64,000 nucleotides of DNA from contig DASXZP010000026.1 of assembly GCA_036501825.1 (NCBI GenBank), forward strand, positions 1-64,000, written 5' to 3'. A program made the translations under genes and the position numbers. The notes beneath the pieces were generated by a model. That model ran no database searches. It was not told the DNA's origin and saw only the letters and a list, made by a program, of their open reading frames with translations. This document shows, one piece after another, positions 8,347 through 16,938 of the stretch (its first letter is position 1; each line of letters starts with the position of its first letter). The stretch is from JAFECT01 sp036501825 (GTDB taxonomy: Bacteria; Pseudomonadota; Alphaproteobacteria; Caulobacterales; Caulobacteraceae).

Positions 8347-9291
8347 ATGAAGGTCGTTCACCTCGATGAGGTCCCCCACACGGCAAGCCCTCGCGCCCGC
8401 GGCGGAACAGGCCATTCGTCCCAGGTGATGTTCGACAGCGACGTCCTGGACCGCGACCCCGGCGCGCGCGACAACTTCTTCGCCCAGCTCAGTCACGTCG
8501 CTGAAGGCGAGTTCAGCGCGCCGCGCCACCGTCACGACTTCGAGCAATTCCGCTTCATGCTGGAGGGCGAAGCGCGCTTTCGCGAGGGCAAGATGGTGAG
8601 CGGCGTGCTGGGCTATTTTCCCGAAGGCGCGTACTACGGGCCGCAAGACAGGACGCACGGCTCGGTGCTGATCGTCCAGTTCGGCGGCGCCAGCGGCAAT
8701 GGCTTCGTCGACCGAAAGGTCATGAAGGTCGCCATGGCGGAGATGAAAGCGTTGAACACGGGCGTGTTCGAAGACGGCCTCTACCGGCGCAATCCAGGGG
8801 TCGGGGGCAAGCCGGTCCAGGACGGCAACGAGGCGATCTTCGAATACATCCGCAAGCGGCCGGTCGCCTACCCGAAGCCGCAGTATCTTTGTCCAATTAT
8901 GATCGACAGCAGCGCGATCGCCGCATTTCCGGTCGAAGGATTGGAGGGCGTCGAGGAGCGCCACCTGGGGACTTTCTCCAGCACGCGCATCCGCGCCGCG
9001 CGTTACAAACTGGAGCCCAAAGCGTCGCTGCCGGTGCATGAGCGCGGCATCTACTGGGTGCTCAGCGGCTCAGGCGCGATCGACGGCGCACCGTACCGGC
9101 GGCTGACCGCCCTCTATCTTGAGCAGGGCGAACAGGCCGCGTTCAAAGCGGCGGAGGCGAGCGACATCCTCTACCTCGGCCTGCCGCGCCTGGAGCTGAT
9201 CCGCACGCAGGAAGCGGAACTACCAGAGAAAGCCGCGGCAGCACCGCAGAACGGAAGTCCGCTCGATGAAGCCAGCGCTACGGCAGGTTAG
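8347..9291 (+). CDS. Bicupin-domain protein of the catabolic operon
   Basis: 314 residues with two cupin folds. The first has PRHRHDFEQFRFMLEGEARF and GYFPEGAYYGP (about 60-100). The second has PVHERGIYWVLSGSG (about 230-245). Histidines and a glutamate in the first domain could bind a metal. It could be a dioxygenase, isomerase or decarboxylase step. The ATG at 8347 is chosen over a TTG six bases earlier because GAGAGGA lies at the right distance. It is the last gene of the permease-SDR-lactonase run. The C-terminal 25 residues are low-complexity. The specific reaction is unknown. Confidence 0.85.
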   Translation: MKVVHLDEVPHTASPRARGGTGHSSQVMFDSDVLDRDPGARDNFFAQLSHVAEGEFSAPRHRHDFEQFRFMLEGEARFREGKMVSGVLGYFPEGAYYGPQDRTHGSVLIVQFGGASGNGFVDRKVMKVAMAEMKALNTGVFEDGLYRRNPGVGGKPVQDGNEAIFEYIRKRPVAYPKPQYLCPIMIDSSAIAAFPVEGLEGVEERHLGTFSSTRIRAARYKLEPKASLPVHERGIYWVLSGSGAIDGAPYRRLTALYLEQGEQAAFKAAEASDILYLGLPRLELIRTQEAELPEKAAAAPQNGSPLDEASATAG

Positions 9292-9363
9292 CGACGGTAT
9301 CGTCGTCATTCGGACTGCCTCAGATCGTTCCCCCCGAACCAGGAGTTCTCTAGTCTACCCCGA

Positions 9364-9390
9364 TGGTCGGAGGGTCGGACTCGAACCCGC
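9364..9390 (-). other. Degenerate tRNA 3' end, possible attachment-site remnant
   Basis: On the reverse strand the sequence reads GGGTTCGAGTCC followed by an acceptor-like end and CCGACCA. That is a T-loop plus a 3' end resembling tRNA-Pro. The T-stem does not pair properly and is one base short, and no matching 5' half was found. It is therefore a fragment, not a working tRNA. Such fragments are typical scars of island integration, and the defence genes begin just beyond it. Confidence 0.4.
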
Positions 9391-9433
9391 GGGCATTTCG
9401 CCAGAGGCCGGGCTAGCGCTTGGTCCGTACTAG

Positions 9434-9463
9434 CTCAGTACACTTTCAGAGTAGCGTACTGAG
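9434..9463. repeat. Inverted repeat CTCAGTAC / GTACTGAG
   Basis: A perfect 8-bp inverted repeat (9434-9441 and 9456-9463) with a 14-base spacer, about 60 bases downstream of the mkoB stop. It may be part of a terminator for the reverse-strand defence operon or an element end. Confidence 0.4.
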
Positions 9464-9522
9464 AAACGCTTCTGGCTTTCAGGAGGGGCTGGGCGAGATC
9501 CCACCTGCTTCGGCGATGAGCC

Positions 9523-11259
9523 TCAACGCTTCAGGTGGCTGTCGAAAGCGGTCAGCAAGGCGCTCGCGGTGCCGACGCCCTTCACATGGAGTCCAATCTC
9601 GTCCAGCCGGTTATCGACCGTGCCGGACTGAGAGCCCCAATTGAAGCTGGTAATAACCACGTCGTCGTTGTCCCATGCCAGGAACTTTGCGTGAACCATG
9701 GGATCACGAACTCTACGAAGTGCGACCAGCCCCTCTAGTCGCTCGTTCAGGCTCTTGAGGTCGCTCTTCGCCACGGGGTCCTTGCGGCGCGAGTAGTAGA
9801 CCCGCACGTCGTGCGCGCTTTGCGCCGCCATCTGCGCAGGGGTGAAAAGACCCGGCAACATAAGAGCCCCTAACGTGTTGGTAGCGCAAACGAAACGTTG
9901 AGAGGCCGTGTGCGCCGCACGTCGCAGCAGCGGCCCGTGGTCATCGGCAAACACCACGCTCATCTCGACTGGCTTGCCGATGGATCTCTGGTCATCACGC
10001 AAGAGCGGGTTTCTCGAACGCCGCAGGTCCGTCGCCATGAATTGCAAAATCTCCCTCGAACGGCGGGATGTCGAGATGCTCGCTACGAGCGAGCTTAGAA
10101 GATCCAGGCCCATGGCCGCTGCGTTGCGCTCCCGCAACTCGAGCGATGCTTCGATGGACATTATCGGAGAAGTGAACCAGTTGCATGAGCCCAGCACTAC
10201 AGCCGCGCCTCCACGGCCATCGTCGGCCGCAAGAATCTTGGCATGACTGTGCACGGTATCGCGGTGGACAATCACGAAGCCGCGCGTGGCGCCCCCGAGG
10301 CGCTCTTCGAGTTCTTGCATGGCGACGGCGTGGTCGCTGACGTCCGTCGATGTACCAAAGAACAGGTGGCAGCGCACATGGGAGGCAACTGCCTTTCGCA
10401 ACGCCGCCCATATCCGCTCTTTCCGCTCCTTACCGACCTCCTTACGTCTGTCGACAACAAAGGTGGAGAGCACGAAAACGTCCGACTTCGCCGCTCCCAC
10501 GATACGCTCGAACAATTCTAAATGCGCGTCTCCACCTACTATAATCTGCTCAGGCGCGAGAGTTGTGTGTATTGATGGCGGTCGAGTTGGTTTCGGTTTG
10601 GCGACTTTCGGGGGGATACCGGTCTTGACGGCGGCGTTGAGCGCGCGGACCAACTCCGCGCTTGCGCCTTCAGGGAATACATTCTTCTTTACGTCCCCAT
10701 ATTCGAGCGCTAGGTACTTGCGATCTATGGCCGAAGTCACAGGCTTTGCGCCCCGGAACCATTCGCCGCGCCGTAGCATAGAGGCTGTCAGCTGAGCGAC
10801 CCGCTCCGCCATCGTCTCATCCGTCTCGGGTGGATCGTCGGGTGGGAACGTGACAACCATATCCTGTGATGTAGGCTTGGTGAGCGGTACGAGATCAACG
10901 TTCTTTTTCCGAAGAACAGACTGACCGACTTTTTCGAAGACCAGGCTCACGTGAATCTCTCGATCTTCGGTGCGCTCTGGAAGGGGGTCACCCGCCCGAA
11001 CGAGCTCGCGGCCCGACTTGCTCGTCGCGAGAACCGGTGTCGGAGAGGGGCGGACCTCGATCAGTCCGAATTGCATCAAACGCGCAATGGCGGCGCTGGA
11101 AACCTGCTTTGGAATGCTCAGCGATTTTGCCGTCTGCTCGATCGTCCCCGGCGTCCGATCCAGCACCAGGAGGATCATTTCTTCGACGGGGCTCCAGCCC
11201 CAAACGCGCTGAATGATTGCGCGAACGCGATAGTGCCAGGCCGGTATGTAAATCTTCAC
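9523..11259 (-). CDS. mkoB: Mokosh type I nuclease: HTH plus double phospholipase D domain (MkoB)
   Basis: 578 residues. A helix-turn-helix-like region is at about 25-70 (TAKSLSIPKQVSSAAIARL). Two PLD half-sites follow: VHSHAK with H339, K341 and N360 (GSCNW), and VHAKFLAWD with H523, K525, D530 and N540 (SFNW). Two such halves form one phosphodiesterase active site, consistent with a nuclease. The first half has no aspartate in the classical spacing that I can assign with certainty. The GTG start overlaps the stop of the upstream helicase gene by 4 bases, so the pair is translationally coupled. A kinase-helicase gene plus a PLD gene is the published composition of Mokosh type I anti-phage systems. 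Assignment rests on this architecture, not on a database search. Confidence 0.85.
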   Translation of the reverse strand: MKIYIPAWHYRVRAIIQRVWGWSPVEEMILLVLDRTPGTIEQTAKSLSIPKQVSSAAIARLMQFGLIEVRPSPTPVLATSKSGRELVRAGDPLPERTEDREIHVSLVFEKVGQSVLRKKNVDLVPLTKPTSQDMVVTFPPDDPPETDETMAERVAQLTASMLRRGEWFRGAKPVTSAIDRKYLALEYGDVKKNVFPEGASAELVRALNAAVKTGIPPKVAKPKPTRPPSIHTTLAPEQIIVGGDAHLELFERIVGAAKSDVFVLSTFVVDRRKEVGKERKERIWAALRKAVASHVRCHLFFGTSTDVSDHAVAMQELEERLGGATRGFVIVHRDTVHSHAKILAADDGRGGAAVVLGSCNWFTSPIMSIEASLELRERNAAAMGLDLLSSLVASISTSRRSREILQFMATDLRRSRNPLLRDDQRSIGKPVEMSVVFADDHGPLLRRAAHTASQRFVCATNTLGALMLPGLFTPAQMAAQSAHDVRVYYSRRKDPVAKSDLKSLNERLEGLVALRRVRDPMVHAKFLAWDNDDVVITSFNWGSQSGTVDNRLDEIGLHVKGVGTASALLTAFDSHLKR

Positions 11260-14200
11260 AGTAGCAAATCCCCGCGCGGATCGACCCTGACGATGGCGGC
11301 GCCTCTGACCGTGCCCTCGGGCGCGGGGTTCGCCAATGTCTCGATCTCTCGCCGCATCGTTCGAAGGAACTCAAACTGTGGATTGATCCGCTGCGGATCG
11401 ATGCCGTCCACGGCCTCCTGGATAAATTGGAGGCTGGTGCAGAGGATGAGTTTTTGTTTGGCTCGGCTCAAGAGCACATTCATGCGTTGGCGGTTCCGAA
11501 CGAATCCGAGAGCGCGATTGCCGACCATCGTGTTGTTTCTGACCAAGCCCGCGACGATAACGTCTGCTTCGCTTCCCTGGAAACTGTCGCTGGTGTAGAC
11601 AAATCTTCCATCTTGCCGCGGACTCTGGAAGCCATTGAAGGTGCCGGAGTCGGTATCGATCTCAGCCGCCAAAAGCTGCTCAAGGAGTTTCACTTGAGCG
11701 AGGTAGGGTGAAAGGATGGCGAGTGTGACGGGCGCGTCCTCACCCTTCCGAGGGCGCACGTATTTCAGCGCGGCTATCAGCGCGGCGGCTTCGGTCCTAT
11801 TTTTGTAGGATGAGCCTTGACGCTGCTCAAACATTCGGCGTTTGACAGTGCTCAGTGCCGGTAAGTCGAGAATGACAACTGGCGTCGTCGGAAAGGCGCC
11901 GTGAACCTCGATCGTAGGCTCACGATTGATCACGCGATCGGTCGGATCAAGGTCGCCATTGTAAAAAGTCTTCGAAACGAGCTGGCTGATTGCCGGATGC
12001 ATGCGGCTCTGTTCACGGAGTGTTTTGACAATCGAACTTGGCCGGCCGTTTGCCTTTTGACGTTCGTTCTCGCGATTTGCGATCGACCCAAAGGCTTCTT
12101 CAAGCCGGGACGCTGTCGCCAAGACGTCTTCAAACAGACCCGGATCGGATTCAATGCGCTCAACGGTTTCGTTCACCGCCTCGGGAAGATCCGAAATCCT
12201 CGCTAACTGCGTTCGTGCACCTTCCAGAAGTATCGCGGCCATGTCGCCCGTGTAGAATTTCTGGCGATTTTCTATGTCAAATGGCATGAGTTGATTGTGG
12301 TCGCCGATCATGAGCCGCCGGTTGCCTAGCAGCAGTGGGCCGATAAGCTCGGCTCCGTTTGCCCGGGCGGCTTCCTCAATAATGACCCAGTCGAATTGTT
12401 CACCGTCCGCAATCATTTCCTCGATCACGTAGGACGATGTTGTGGCGAGCGTGATGTCGGCAGAACGCAAAAGGAGGTAGTCTGTGTCGCGCAAGATTCG
12501 GTCGGCGATGGCCTGCTCCTCTTCGCCCGCCGGATTAAGACCTTGCCGGATCTGAAAGATCTGCCCGCTCATAATGGGGTCCGCGCTGACTTCCGGATTA
12601 GCTGCAGATTGCAACAGATCAACGGAAGCCTCGCGCAACGCGCTCGCGTCTTCGCTGACGTTAGTGCGATCAACGCGCACCACAATCGAGTCGGGTGAAA
12701 GTGTTTTCCCGAGTTCTTGCTCGACCTGAGCGAGAGTTTCGTGGTTCTGCGCAGAAATTAGGATGCGTGCATCGGGCGTTCCGGCGAGAATGCTGCGCGC
12801 CAGATGCGAGATCAGATAGGTCTTGCCGACGCCGGGCGGTCCCACCACAAGGTTGATTGGCTGTCCTGAAGCTATTGCTTCCCAGGCCTTCTTTTTGGTG
12901 GGGTCCATATCCTCCGGGGGCAGTCCCGGCGCGGCGATGTCGCGTAGGGTATCGTCAAATGCTACTCGCGCCGGATCATCGAGTGCCCCCAAGAGCTCGA
13001 CATTGCCACGCGCCGCTAGAATATTTCGAAGCCTTCTGCGGGTGGCGGTTTCGAATCCCCGATCTCGTCGCGGGCGCAAATAGTACGTTCCCGGTATGAT
13101 CGGTTCGCCAGCGGAAAAGGTAAATATATTTTGTCGCAGTGCATCCCCGTCTCCCAGGTAGCGAAGCTCGGGCTGGTGCTCTTCGTCGGCCAGATGGTCA
13201 GTTCGGGTGATTGTCCACTGCGTCTTGCCGTCGTCGCGCTGAAGCTCGTGCTTCATCGCTTCCGCGGTCGAGCGAAGGCCCAAGTCGCCGCGCCTTGCGT
13301 CCCTGTGGCTTTCGACCCGCGGCAACAGCAACACCTCATCTCCCTCCGCGGCCAACTCCACATCGACGGGATACAAGCGGAATTGTTCTCTCAGCCAAGT
13401 GAAAGCTTCGAGGACGACGAGCGCGCGCCAAGAGGTGACGTCCTCGCCAGCGTTCGAGCCTTGCCCGGCGCGATTCACGTCGGCCCATCGCATGGCGCCG
13501 GGGCCTATGTTGCGCACACGAGTATCGGCCTCTTGGCGGTTGCGGCATAGGCGGACCGGCCGGCTGAGTTCGAAGGCATCGAGAATCGGGTCGTTTGGCC
13601 TTCTCTTCGTGGCTTTGTCGAGCTTACCGATACGGTCTGTGGCGAGGCTGATGTGGTAGACGGCCAAATCGGTAACGATCTCGAAGCCGCCGCCGTACCT
13701 CGGTTGAATCCGCGCGTCTGCATCGCGCAAGTTGCTCTCTACGAACTTCAATATGGCATCAGCGTCATCGGCTGTGATCGACGCGGACGTGAGCGCCGGC
13801 AAGTCACTTCGCATGGCTCGCGAGGCCGGGAAGAGGAGGAGTTCGCCATCGGAACTTGACCCCAATCGGTCGAGCTCCTCGACGACTTCCGTCAATTCGC
13901 GTTGAACAATTGCCCCATTGAAGAGCTGGAATTTTGGAGGGTTGATAAGCCGGTCGAGCATGCGCCGTTCGATCGAATGAAGCGATGGGCCGGCTTCGTC
14001 TGTAACGCCGAGAATCGTAGAGGCCGTTTGGCCGAGGTCGATCCAGTCTTGCTGAAACGATATGGCGCTCGCAGGCCTCAGCGCATGGTCCGAATCGGCG
14101 AGGTCGCCGTCTTCAATATGCAAGGACGTCTCATAGCCTCCCAGCCGGTAGTCAATATTGCCCTCGCCGTGAGAAAACATGCAGTTTGCGCTGACCGCGC

Positions 14201-14663
14201 CGTGAATGATTCCGGCGTTGTGACAAATCGCCAAGGCGTCGGCGACGCGCTTGAGATTGCGCCAGAAAATCTTCCGACCGGCAGGCGAAAGAAAGTCGTC
14301 TTGCCGTGCGCGTATAGTTTGCCTCGACCCTGCGACTGGAGTTCCCGGGTCGAGCATGACGATCGCTAATTCTTCGTCGTCCTCAGCGATTTCGCGCACT
14401 TCAGCCAGCAAATCGCTCGCATGCCTTGATGAGAGCACGCGCCGAATTCTTCGGACGCTACGTGCGACGAGGCGTCTTAAGTCGTCGTCGAGCGCCGTTC
14501 CTGATTTCTTAAACAGTCGTAGAAGGTATCGTTCTCCGTCCGCCGTCCCGACAGCTGGACGTAAATGTGACTGCCACACGCCGGCCGCTCCAGGGTAGGC
14601 GACTTCGGCAAAGTCAAAGCGATCGTCGAGCGAACGTTTTTGTGTCTTTGACTTGCGCGCCAT
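11256..14663 (-). CDS. mkoA: Mokosh type I helicase with N-terminal kinase-like domain (MkoA)
   Basis: 1135 residues. Residues about 20-270 follow a serine/threonine kinase layout: a lysine-bearing strand near 46-53, GIIHGAVSANCMF at 151-163 in the catalytic-loop position, and QQDWIDLG at 204-211 matching the DxWSLG helix. The HRD aspartate and the DFG motif appear replaced (HGA; YRLGG), so it looks like a pseudokinase. Residues about 590-1080 form a superfamily 1 Upf1-like helicase. It has Walker A GPPGVGKT at 608-615, Walker B IIEEAA at 761-766, GDHNQLMP at 787-794, then REQSRMHP, DSFQGSEADVI and RMNVLLSRAK. In Mokosh this protein works with the PLD nuclease encoded next to it against phage. 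Confidence 0.87.
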   Translation of the reverse strand: MARKSKTQKRSLDDRFDFAEVAYPGAAGVWQSHLRPAVGTADGERYLLRLFKKSGTALDDDLRRLVARSVRRIRRVLSSRHASDLLAEVREIAEDDEELAIVMLDPGTPVAGSRQTIRARQDDFLSPAGRKIFWRNLKRVADALAICHNAGIIHGAVSANCMFSHGEGNIDYRLGGYETSLHIEDGDLADSDHALRPASAISFQQDWIDLGQTASTILGVTDEAGPSLHSIERRMLDRLINPPKFQLFNGAIVQRELTEVVEELDRLGSSSDGELLLFPASRAMRSDLPALTSASITADDADAILKFVESNLRDADARIQPRYGGGFEIVTDLAVYHISLATDRIGKLDKATKRRPNDPILDAFELSRPVRLCRNRQEADTRVRNIGPGAMRWADVNRAGQGSNAGEDVTSWRALVVLEAFTWLREQFRLYPVDVELAAEGDEVLLLPRVESHRDARRGDLGLRSTAEAMKHELQRDDGKTQWTITRTDHLADEEHQPELRYLGDGDALRQNIFTFSAGEPIIPGTYYLRPRRDRGFETATRRRLRNILAARGNVELLGALDDPARVAFDDTLRDIAAPGLPPEDMDPTKKKAWEAIASGQPINLVVGPPGVGKTYLISHLARSILAGTPDARILISAQNHETLAQVEQELGKTLSPDSIVVRVDRTNVSEDASALREASVDLLQSAANPEVSADPIMSGQIFQIRQGLNPAGEEEQAIADRILRDTDYLLLRSADITLATTSSYVIEEMIADGEQFDWVIIEEAARANGAELIGPLLLGNRRLMIGDHNQLMPFDIENRQKFYTGDMAAILLEGARTQLARISDLPEAVNETVERIESDPGLFEDVLATASRLEEAFGSIANRENERQKANGRPSSIVKTLREQSRMHPAISQLVSKTFYNGDLDPTDRVINREPTIEVHGAFPTTPVVILDLPALSTVKRRMFEQRQGSSYKNRTEAAALIAALKYVRPRKGEDAPVTLAILSPYLAQVKLLEQLLAAEIDTDSGTFNGFQSPRQDGRFVYTSDSFQGSEADVIVAGLVRNNTMVGNRALGFVRNRQRMNVLLSRAKQKLILCTSLQFIQEAVDGIDPQRINPQFEFLRTMRREIETLANPAPEGTVRGAAIVRVDPRGDLLL

Positions 14664-14752
14664 TGTTGCTTAGTCCTGGAGGTGTCCGGTGATTTCCAGC
14701 GATCTTCAAATGGGGCATGCGATCGTCATCGCGCGACTTGTCCTCACACATT

Positions 14753-15154
14753 TTACGGATCGTAAGGCGGAAACCCCGTGGACTTGGTCGCACCGCCTGT
14801 GCCGCCGTTCGCACTAGTCCCAGTCACCTTTGCGGAGCTTTCGACACTCCATGACTCTGTTCTCTCGGCCTCGAGAGGTTTCACGTTCGGGGCCAGAGCG
14901 CGCACGTCGCGCACAACGTCAGAGAACATCGACGGCGGAGTGGTAGACCAGCGCGGCTGGCTGTTAGGGCGAGTAGCTGCGAACTGCGGGGTCACCGAGG
15001 ACTTTCCAACGCCCCTGAGCCCGCGAACGAAGACCTGCCGGCCCTGCGCCGAAAGCGCTCGGGCGGTCTCTCGGAGGACGCCGCCTCTACCTGTTAGGTG
15101 AGAAGGATTGTCAATCGCTTTTGAGGGAGAGAGCGCCTTATTGAGGGTTTTCAT
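14753..15154 (-). pseudogene. Truncated P-loop ATPase gene
   Basis: From ATG at 15154 the reading frame gives MKTLNKALSPSKAIDNPS followed by GRGG and a Walker A motif RGLRGVGKSSV (about residue 43-53), resembling the N-terminus of larger single-gene ATP-binding proteins. It ends after only 133 residues without Walker B or any C-terminal domain. Around 14940-14990 another frame reads more naturally (ALVYHSAVDV), hinting at an internal frameshift as well. It sits between the defence operon and the inverted-repeat cassette, so it is probably debris from insertion or recombination. A short functional protein is less likely. Confidence 0.5.
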
Positions 15155-15247
15155 CCATAGCCGCCGACTCGAGGAAAATCGAACGAAGCTATCGGATCGC
15201 TTCTCCAACAACAAGAATGTTGTTCCCTTTTTGTTCGAGCGCGGGTT

Positions 15248-15267
15248 GGGTAGTGGGGCACTTTGAA
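15248..15267 (+). repeat. Left terminal inverted repeat of the cassette
   Basis: Reads GGGTAGTGGGGCACTTTGAA and is the exact reverse complement of 16407-16426. The match stops on both sides at these 20 bases. Confidence 0.9.
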
Positions 15268-15299
15268 TTTGCCCCGTCTTGACCCGCCTATCGCCGGCC

Positions 15300-15563
15300 A
15301 TGATCGCGAGCCATATGCACATGCGCCGGTTCACGCGCTTGACCAATGCATTCTCGAAGAAGCTGGACGCGCACGCCAACGCGGTCGCGCTTCACTTCGC
15401 CTATTACAATTTCGTGCGGGTTCATAAGACCCTTCGCATGAGCCCGGCTATGGCCACTGGCGTCACCGACAAGCTGTGGGACGTGTCGGACCTGGTTGCC
15501 CTGGTCGAGGCCGCCGAGACGGGTCCGAAGAAGCGCGGGCCGTATAAGAAGCGGGCCGCCTAA
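15300..15563 (+). pseudogene. IS1-family-like transposase, C-terminal fragment
   Basis: The translation contains MRRFTRLTNAFSKK and then ALHFAYYNFVRVHKTLR, the C-terminal end of transposases annotated as IS1 family in alphaproteobacteria, finishing in a basic tail KKRGPYKKRAA. The N-terminal zinc-finger/HTH and the catalytic aspartates are missing. Sequence upstream of about 15300 leads straight into the left inverted repeat. Its stop overlaps the end of the first passenger gene by 4 bases on the opposite strand. It is a non-functional remnant. The family assignment is from memory of the motif. Confidence 0.75.
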
Positions 15564-15961
15564 GGCCCGAACGGGTTTTTCTTCAACGGGGCGCCGAACA
15601 TGGGGCCCAATAAAGCGTTCGGCTGGGATGCGCCGCCGAGTCCAGCAAGAGCATTCTGAGAGGCCCAACTTGCTGCGGGAACGTTGCTGCGGGGGTAATT
15701 AAGCCAATCCCAGATCCATTTCGGCAGCCACCCCTGCATATCGGAAAGGTCTACCTTCACGACTAGGACTTGCTGATCCGCCGTAATGCCAAACCTTATG
15801 GCGTCATAAATTTGCTGGCCTGACTTGTCGGACCAAATGATCCAGGCGCCGGCTCCATATCGCACCCAATCAGCGCAAATCGATTTGACATACGGTTCGA
15901 GGACCTTGGGGTCAGGTGGCCCGACCGCGATCACTCCGATATGCCAATATCGATAGGTCAC
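15560..15961 (-). CDS. Unrecognised cassette passenger protein 1 (133 aa)
   Basis: A 133-residue soluble protein beginning MTYRYWHIGVIAVGPP. Its Trp- and Tyr-rich first two thirds include ADWVRYGAGAWIIWSDK and LPKWIWDWLNYP. The C-terminal part is flexible and rich in Gly, Pro, Ala and Asn. No family is recognised. It starts inside the end of the membrane-protein gene (4-base overlap, ATGA), so the two are coupled, and it ends 4 bases into the transposase remnant. Lying wholly within the terminal inverted repeats, it is cargo. A partner or effector role with the membrane protein is possible but unsupported. Confidence 0.65.
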   Translation of the reverse strand: MTYRYWHIGVIAVGPPDPKVLEPYVKSICADWVRYGAGAWIIWSDKSGQQIYDAIRFGITADQQVLVVKVDLSDMQGWLPKWIWDWLNYPRSNVPAASWASQNALAGLGGASQPNALLGPMFGAPLKKNPFGP

Positions 15962-16353
15962 TTAGAGGCCCCCTCAACATGACCCTCTATGGCTCTCGTC
16001 GGATTGGTCGTTAACTCGGCTGCGGGTCGGTATGGCAAGTCTTTGGCGCCAGAATCGATCGCCAAGTAAGCGACCAAATCAGCCCCCTCCAGCTGAGCGG
16101 GGCCTGGGTGCTTGTGGGCAAAACGGAACGCCCAGAATAGGTAGGCCACAACCATGACAACCGTGATCCCCGCCAGTCCAAGCAGGGGCCACGTTCCGGG
16201 AAGGCGCGCAGCTATGACGCCCAACACGATCAGCCCAAGGGCAGCGACATATCCAGTCTTACCCACTACGCCGCTCCCCAAGCGCACGCGCTGGAGGGTT
16301 TCGGGATTGATCCCGACCTTGGCGAAAAGAGCGTCTCGGATTTCGTGACCCAC
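15958..16353 (-). CDS. Unrecognised cassette passenger protein 2, two-helix membrane protein (131 aa)
   Basis: 131 residues with two adjacent hydrophobic helices: GYVAALGLIVLGVIAARL at about 33-51 and PLLGLAGITVVMVVAYLFW at about 55-74. A short cytoplasmic N-terminus (MGHEIRDALFAKVGINPETL) precedes them and a roughly 55-residue hydrophilic C-terminus follows. No family is recognised. It is translated first in a two-gene operon with a 4-base overlap to passenger 1. Membrane protein plus small partner is a layout seen in toxin-antitoxin and abortive-infection pairs, but nothing here proves that. Confidence 0.65.
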   Translation of the reverse strand: MGHEIRDALFAKVGINPETLQRVRLGSGVVGKTGYVAALGLIVLGVIAARLPGTWPLLGLAGITVVMVVAYLFWAFRFAHKHPGPAQLEGADLVAYLAIDSGAKDLPYRPAAELTTNPTRAIEGHVEGASK

Positions 16354-16406
16354 GGTACGGACAAGGTAGCTCCCCCGCCACCCGAACGCGAATCTGATCG
16401 ATAATT

Positions 16407-16426
16407 TTCAAAGTGCCCCACTACCC
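16407..16426 (-). repeat. Right terminal inverted repeat of the cassette
   Basis: Reads TTCAAAGTGCCCCACTACCC on the plus strand, a perfect complement of 15248-15267. Confidence 0.9.
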
Positions 16427-16909
16427 GGGGGTTGCCGCATCGGCGAGCAGGCCCGTCAGATTGCCAGCGTGGCGGTTTGATCGTTTGCGACCTCACGGAG
16501 TCGCGGATTAGGCCTTGTGTCCAGCGCTAACCTTGTCGTTTCGGTGTGGGCGGAGCTGGCTCACCTAGACGGAAGCGGAGCTAGAGGCACCCGTCCTGCT
16601 CCAGCAGACTGTCCGGATGCAGTCGGGATCACGAGGCCATTGACGCGGTCGTTCGGCTTGCTCGCGACGGCAAACCGATCTTGAGGTGCGCCAAGCGAAT
16701 CTCTACGCCTGTGACAGCGTGGAGGTGGAGGGCGGTCTCACGAGACGAGTCCAGGCCTGAACCTGCAACTGGCCGAAACAGCCCGACAGGGATCGACAGG
16801 CTTTGTTCGGTACGCCAAGGCACCATGCGGCTGAGTCGGCGCGGTCGTTAGCTCTAATGTGCCATAACTATTTGATTCGGTGTAGAAAAGCTGAATGTGA
16901 GGTGTCGAT

Positions 16910-16929
16910 GGGTGCGCGTCCCCGCACCC
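16910..16929 (+). other. Short hairpin before the terminator
   Basis: GGGTGCG pairs with CGCACCC around a 6-base loop. Together with the terminator hairpin 10 bases later it could form the end of a small structured RNA. Confidence 0.4.
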
Positions 16930-16938
16930 AAGACAACA

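Larger units (their letters stand above)
15248..16426. mobile_element. 1.18-kb cassette with perfect 20-bp terminal inverted repeats, IS remnant and two passenger genes
   Basis: Exact 20-bp inverted repeats bound the segment at 15248-15267 and 16407-16426. Inside are the C-terminal part of an IS1-like transposase on the plus strand and two unrecognised genes on the minus strand, tail to tail with it. Flanks GCGGGTT (15241-15247) and GGGGGTT (16427-16433) match at 6 of 7 bases, a possible decayed target duplication. The transposase lacks its N-terminal half, so the element cannot move on its own but could be mobilised by a full-length relative. The family name is tentative. Confidence 0.7.

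Noticed and set aside
9523..14663. DISARM or another helicase-PLD system
   Set aside because: No DUF1998 protein or methylase is present, and the kinase-SF1 helicase fusion with a two-domain PLD partner fits Mokosh type I better.
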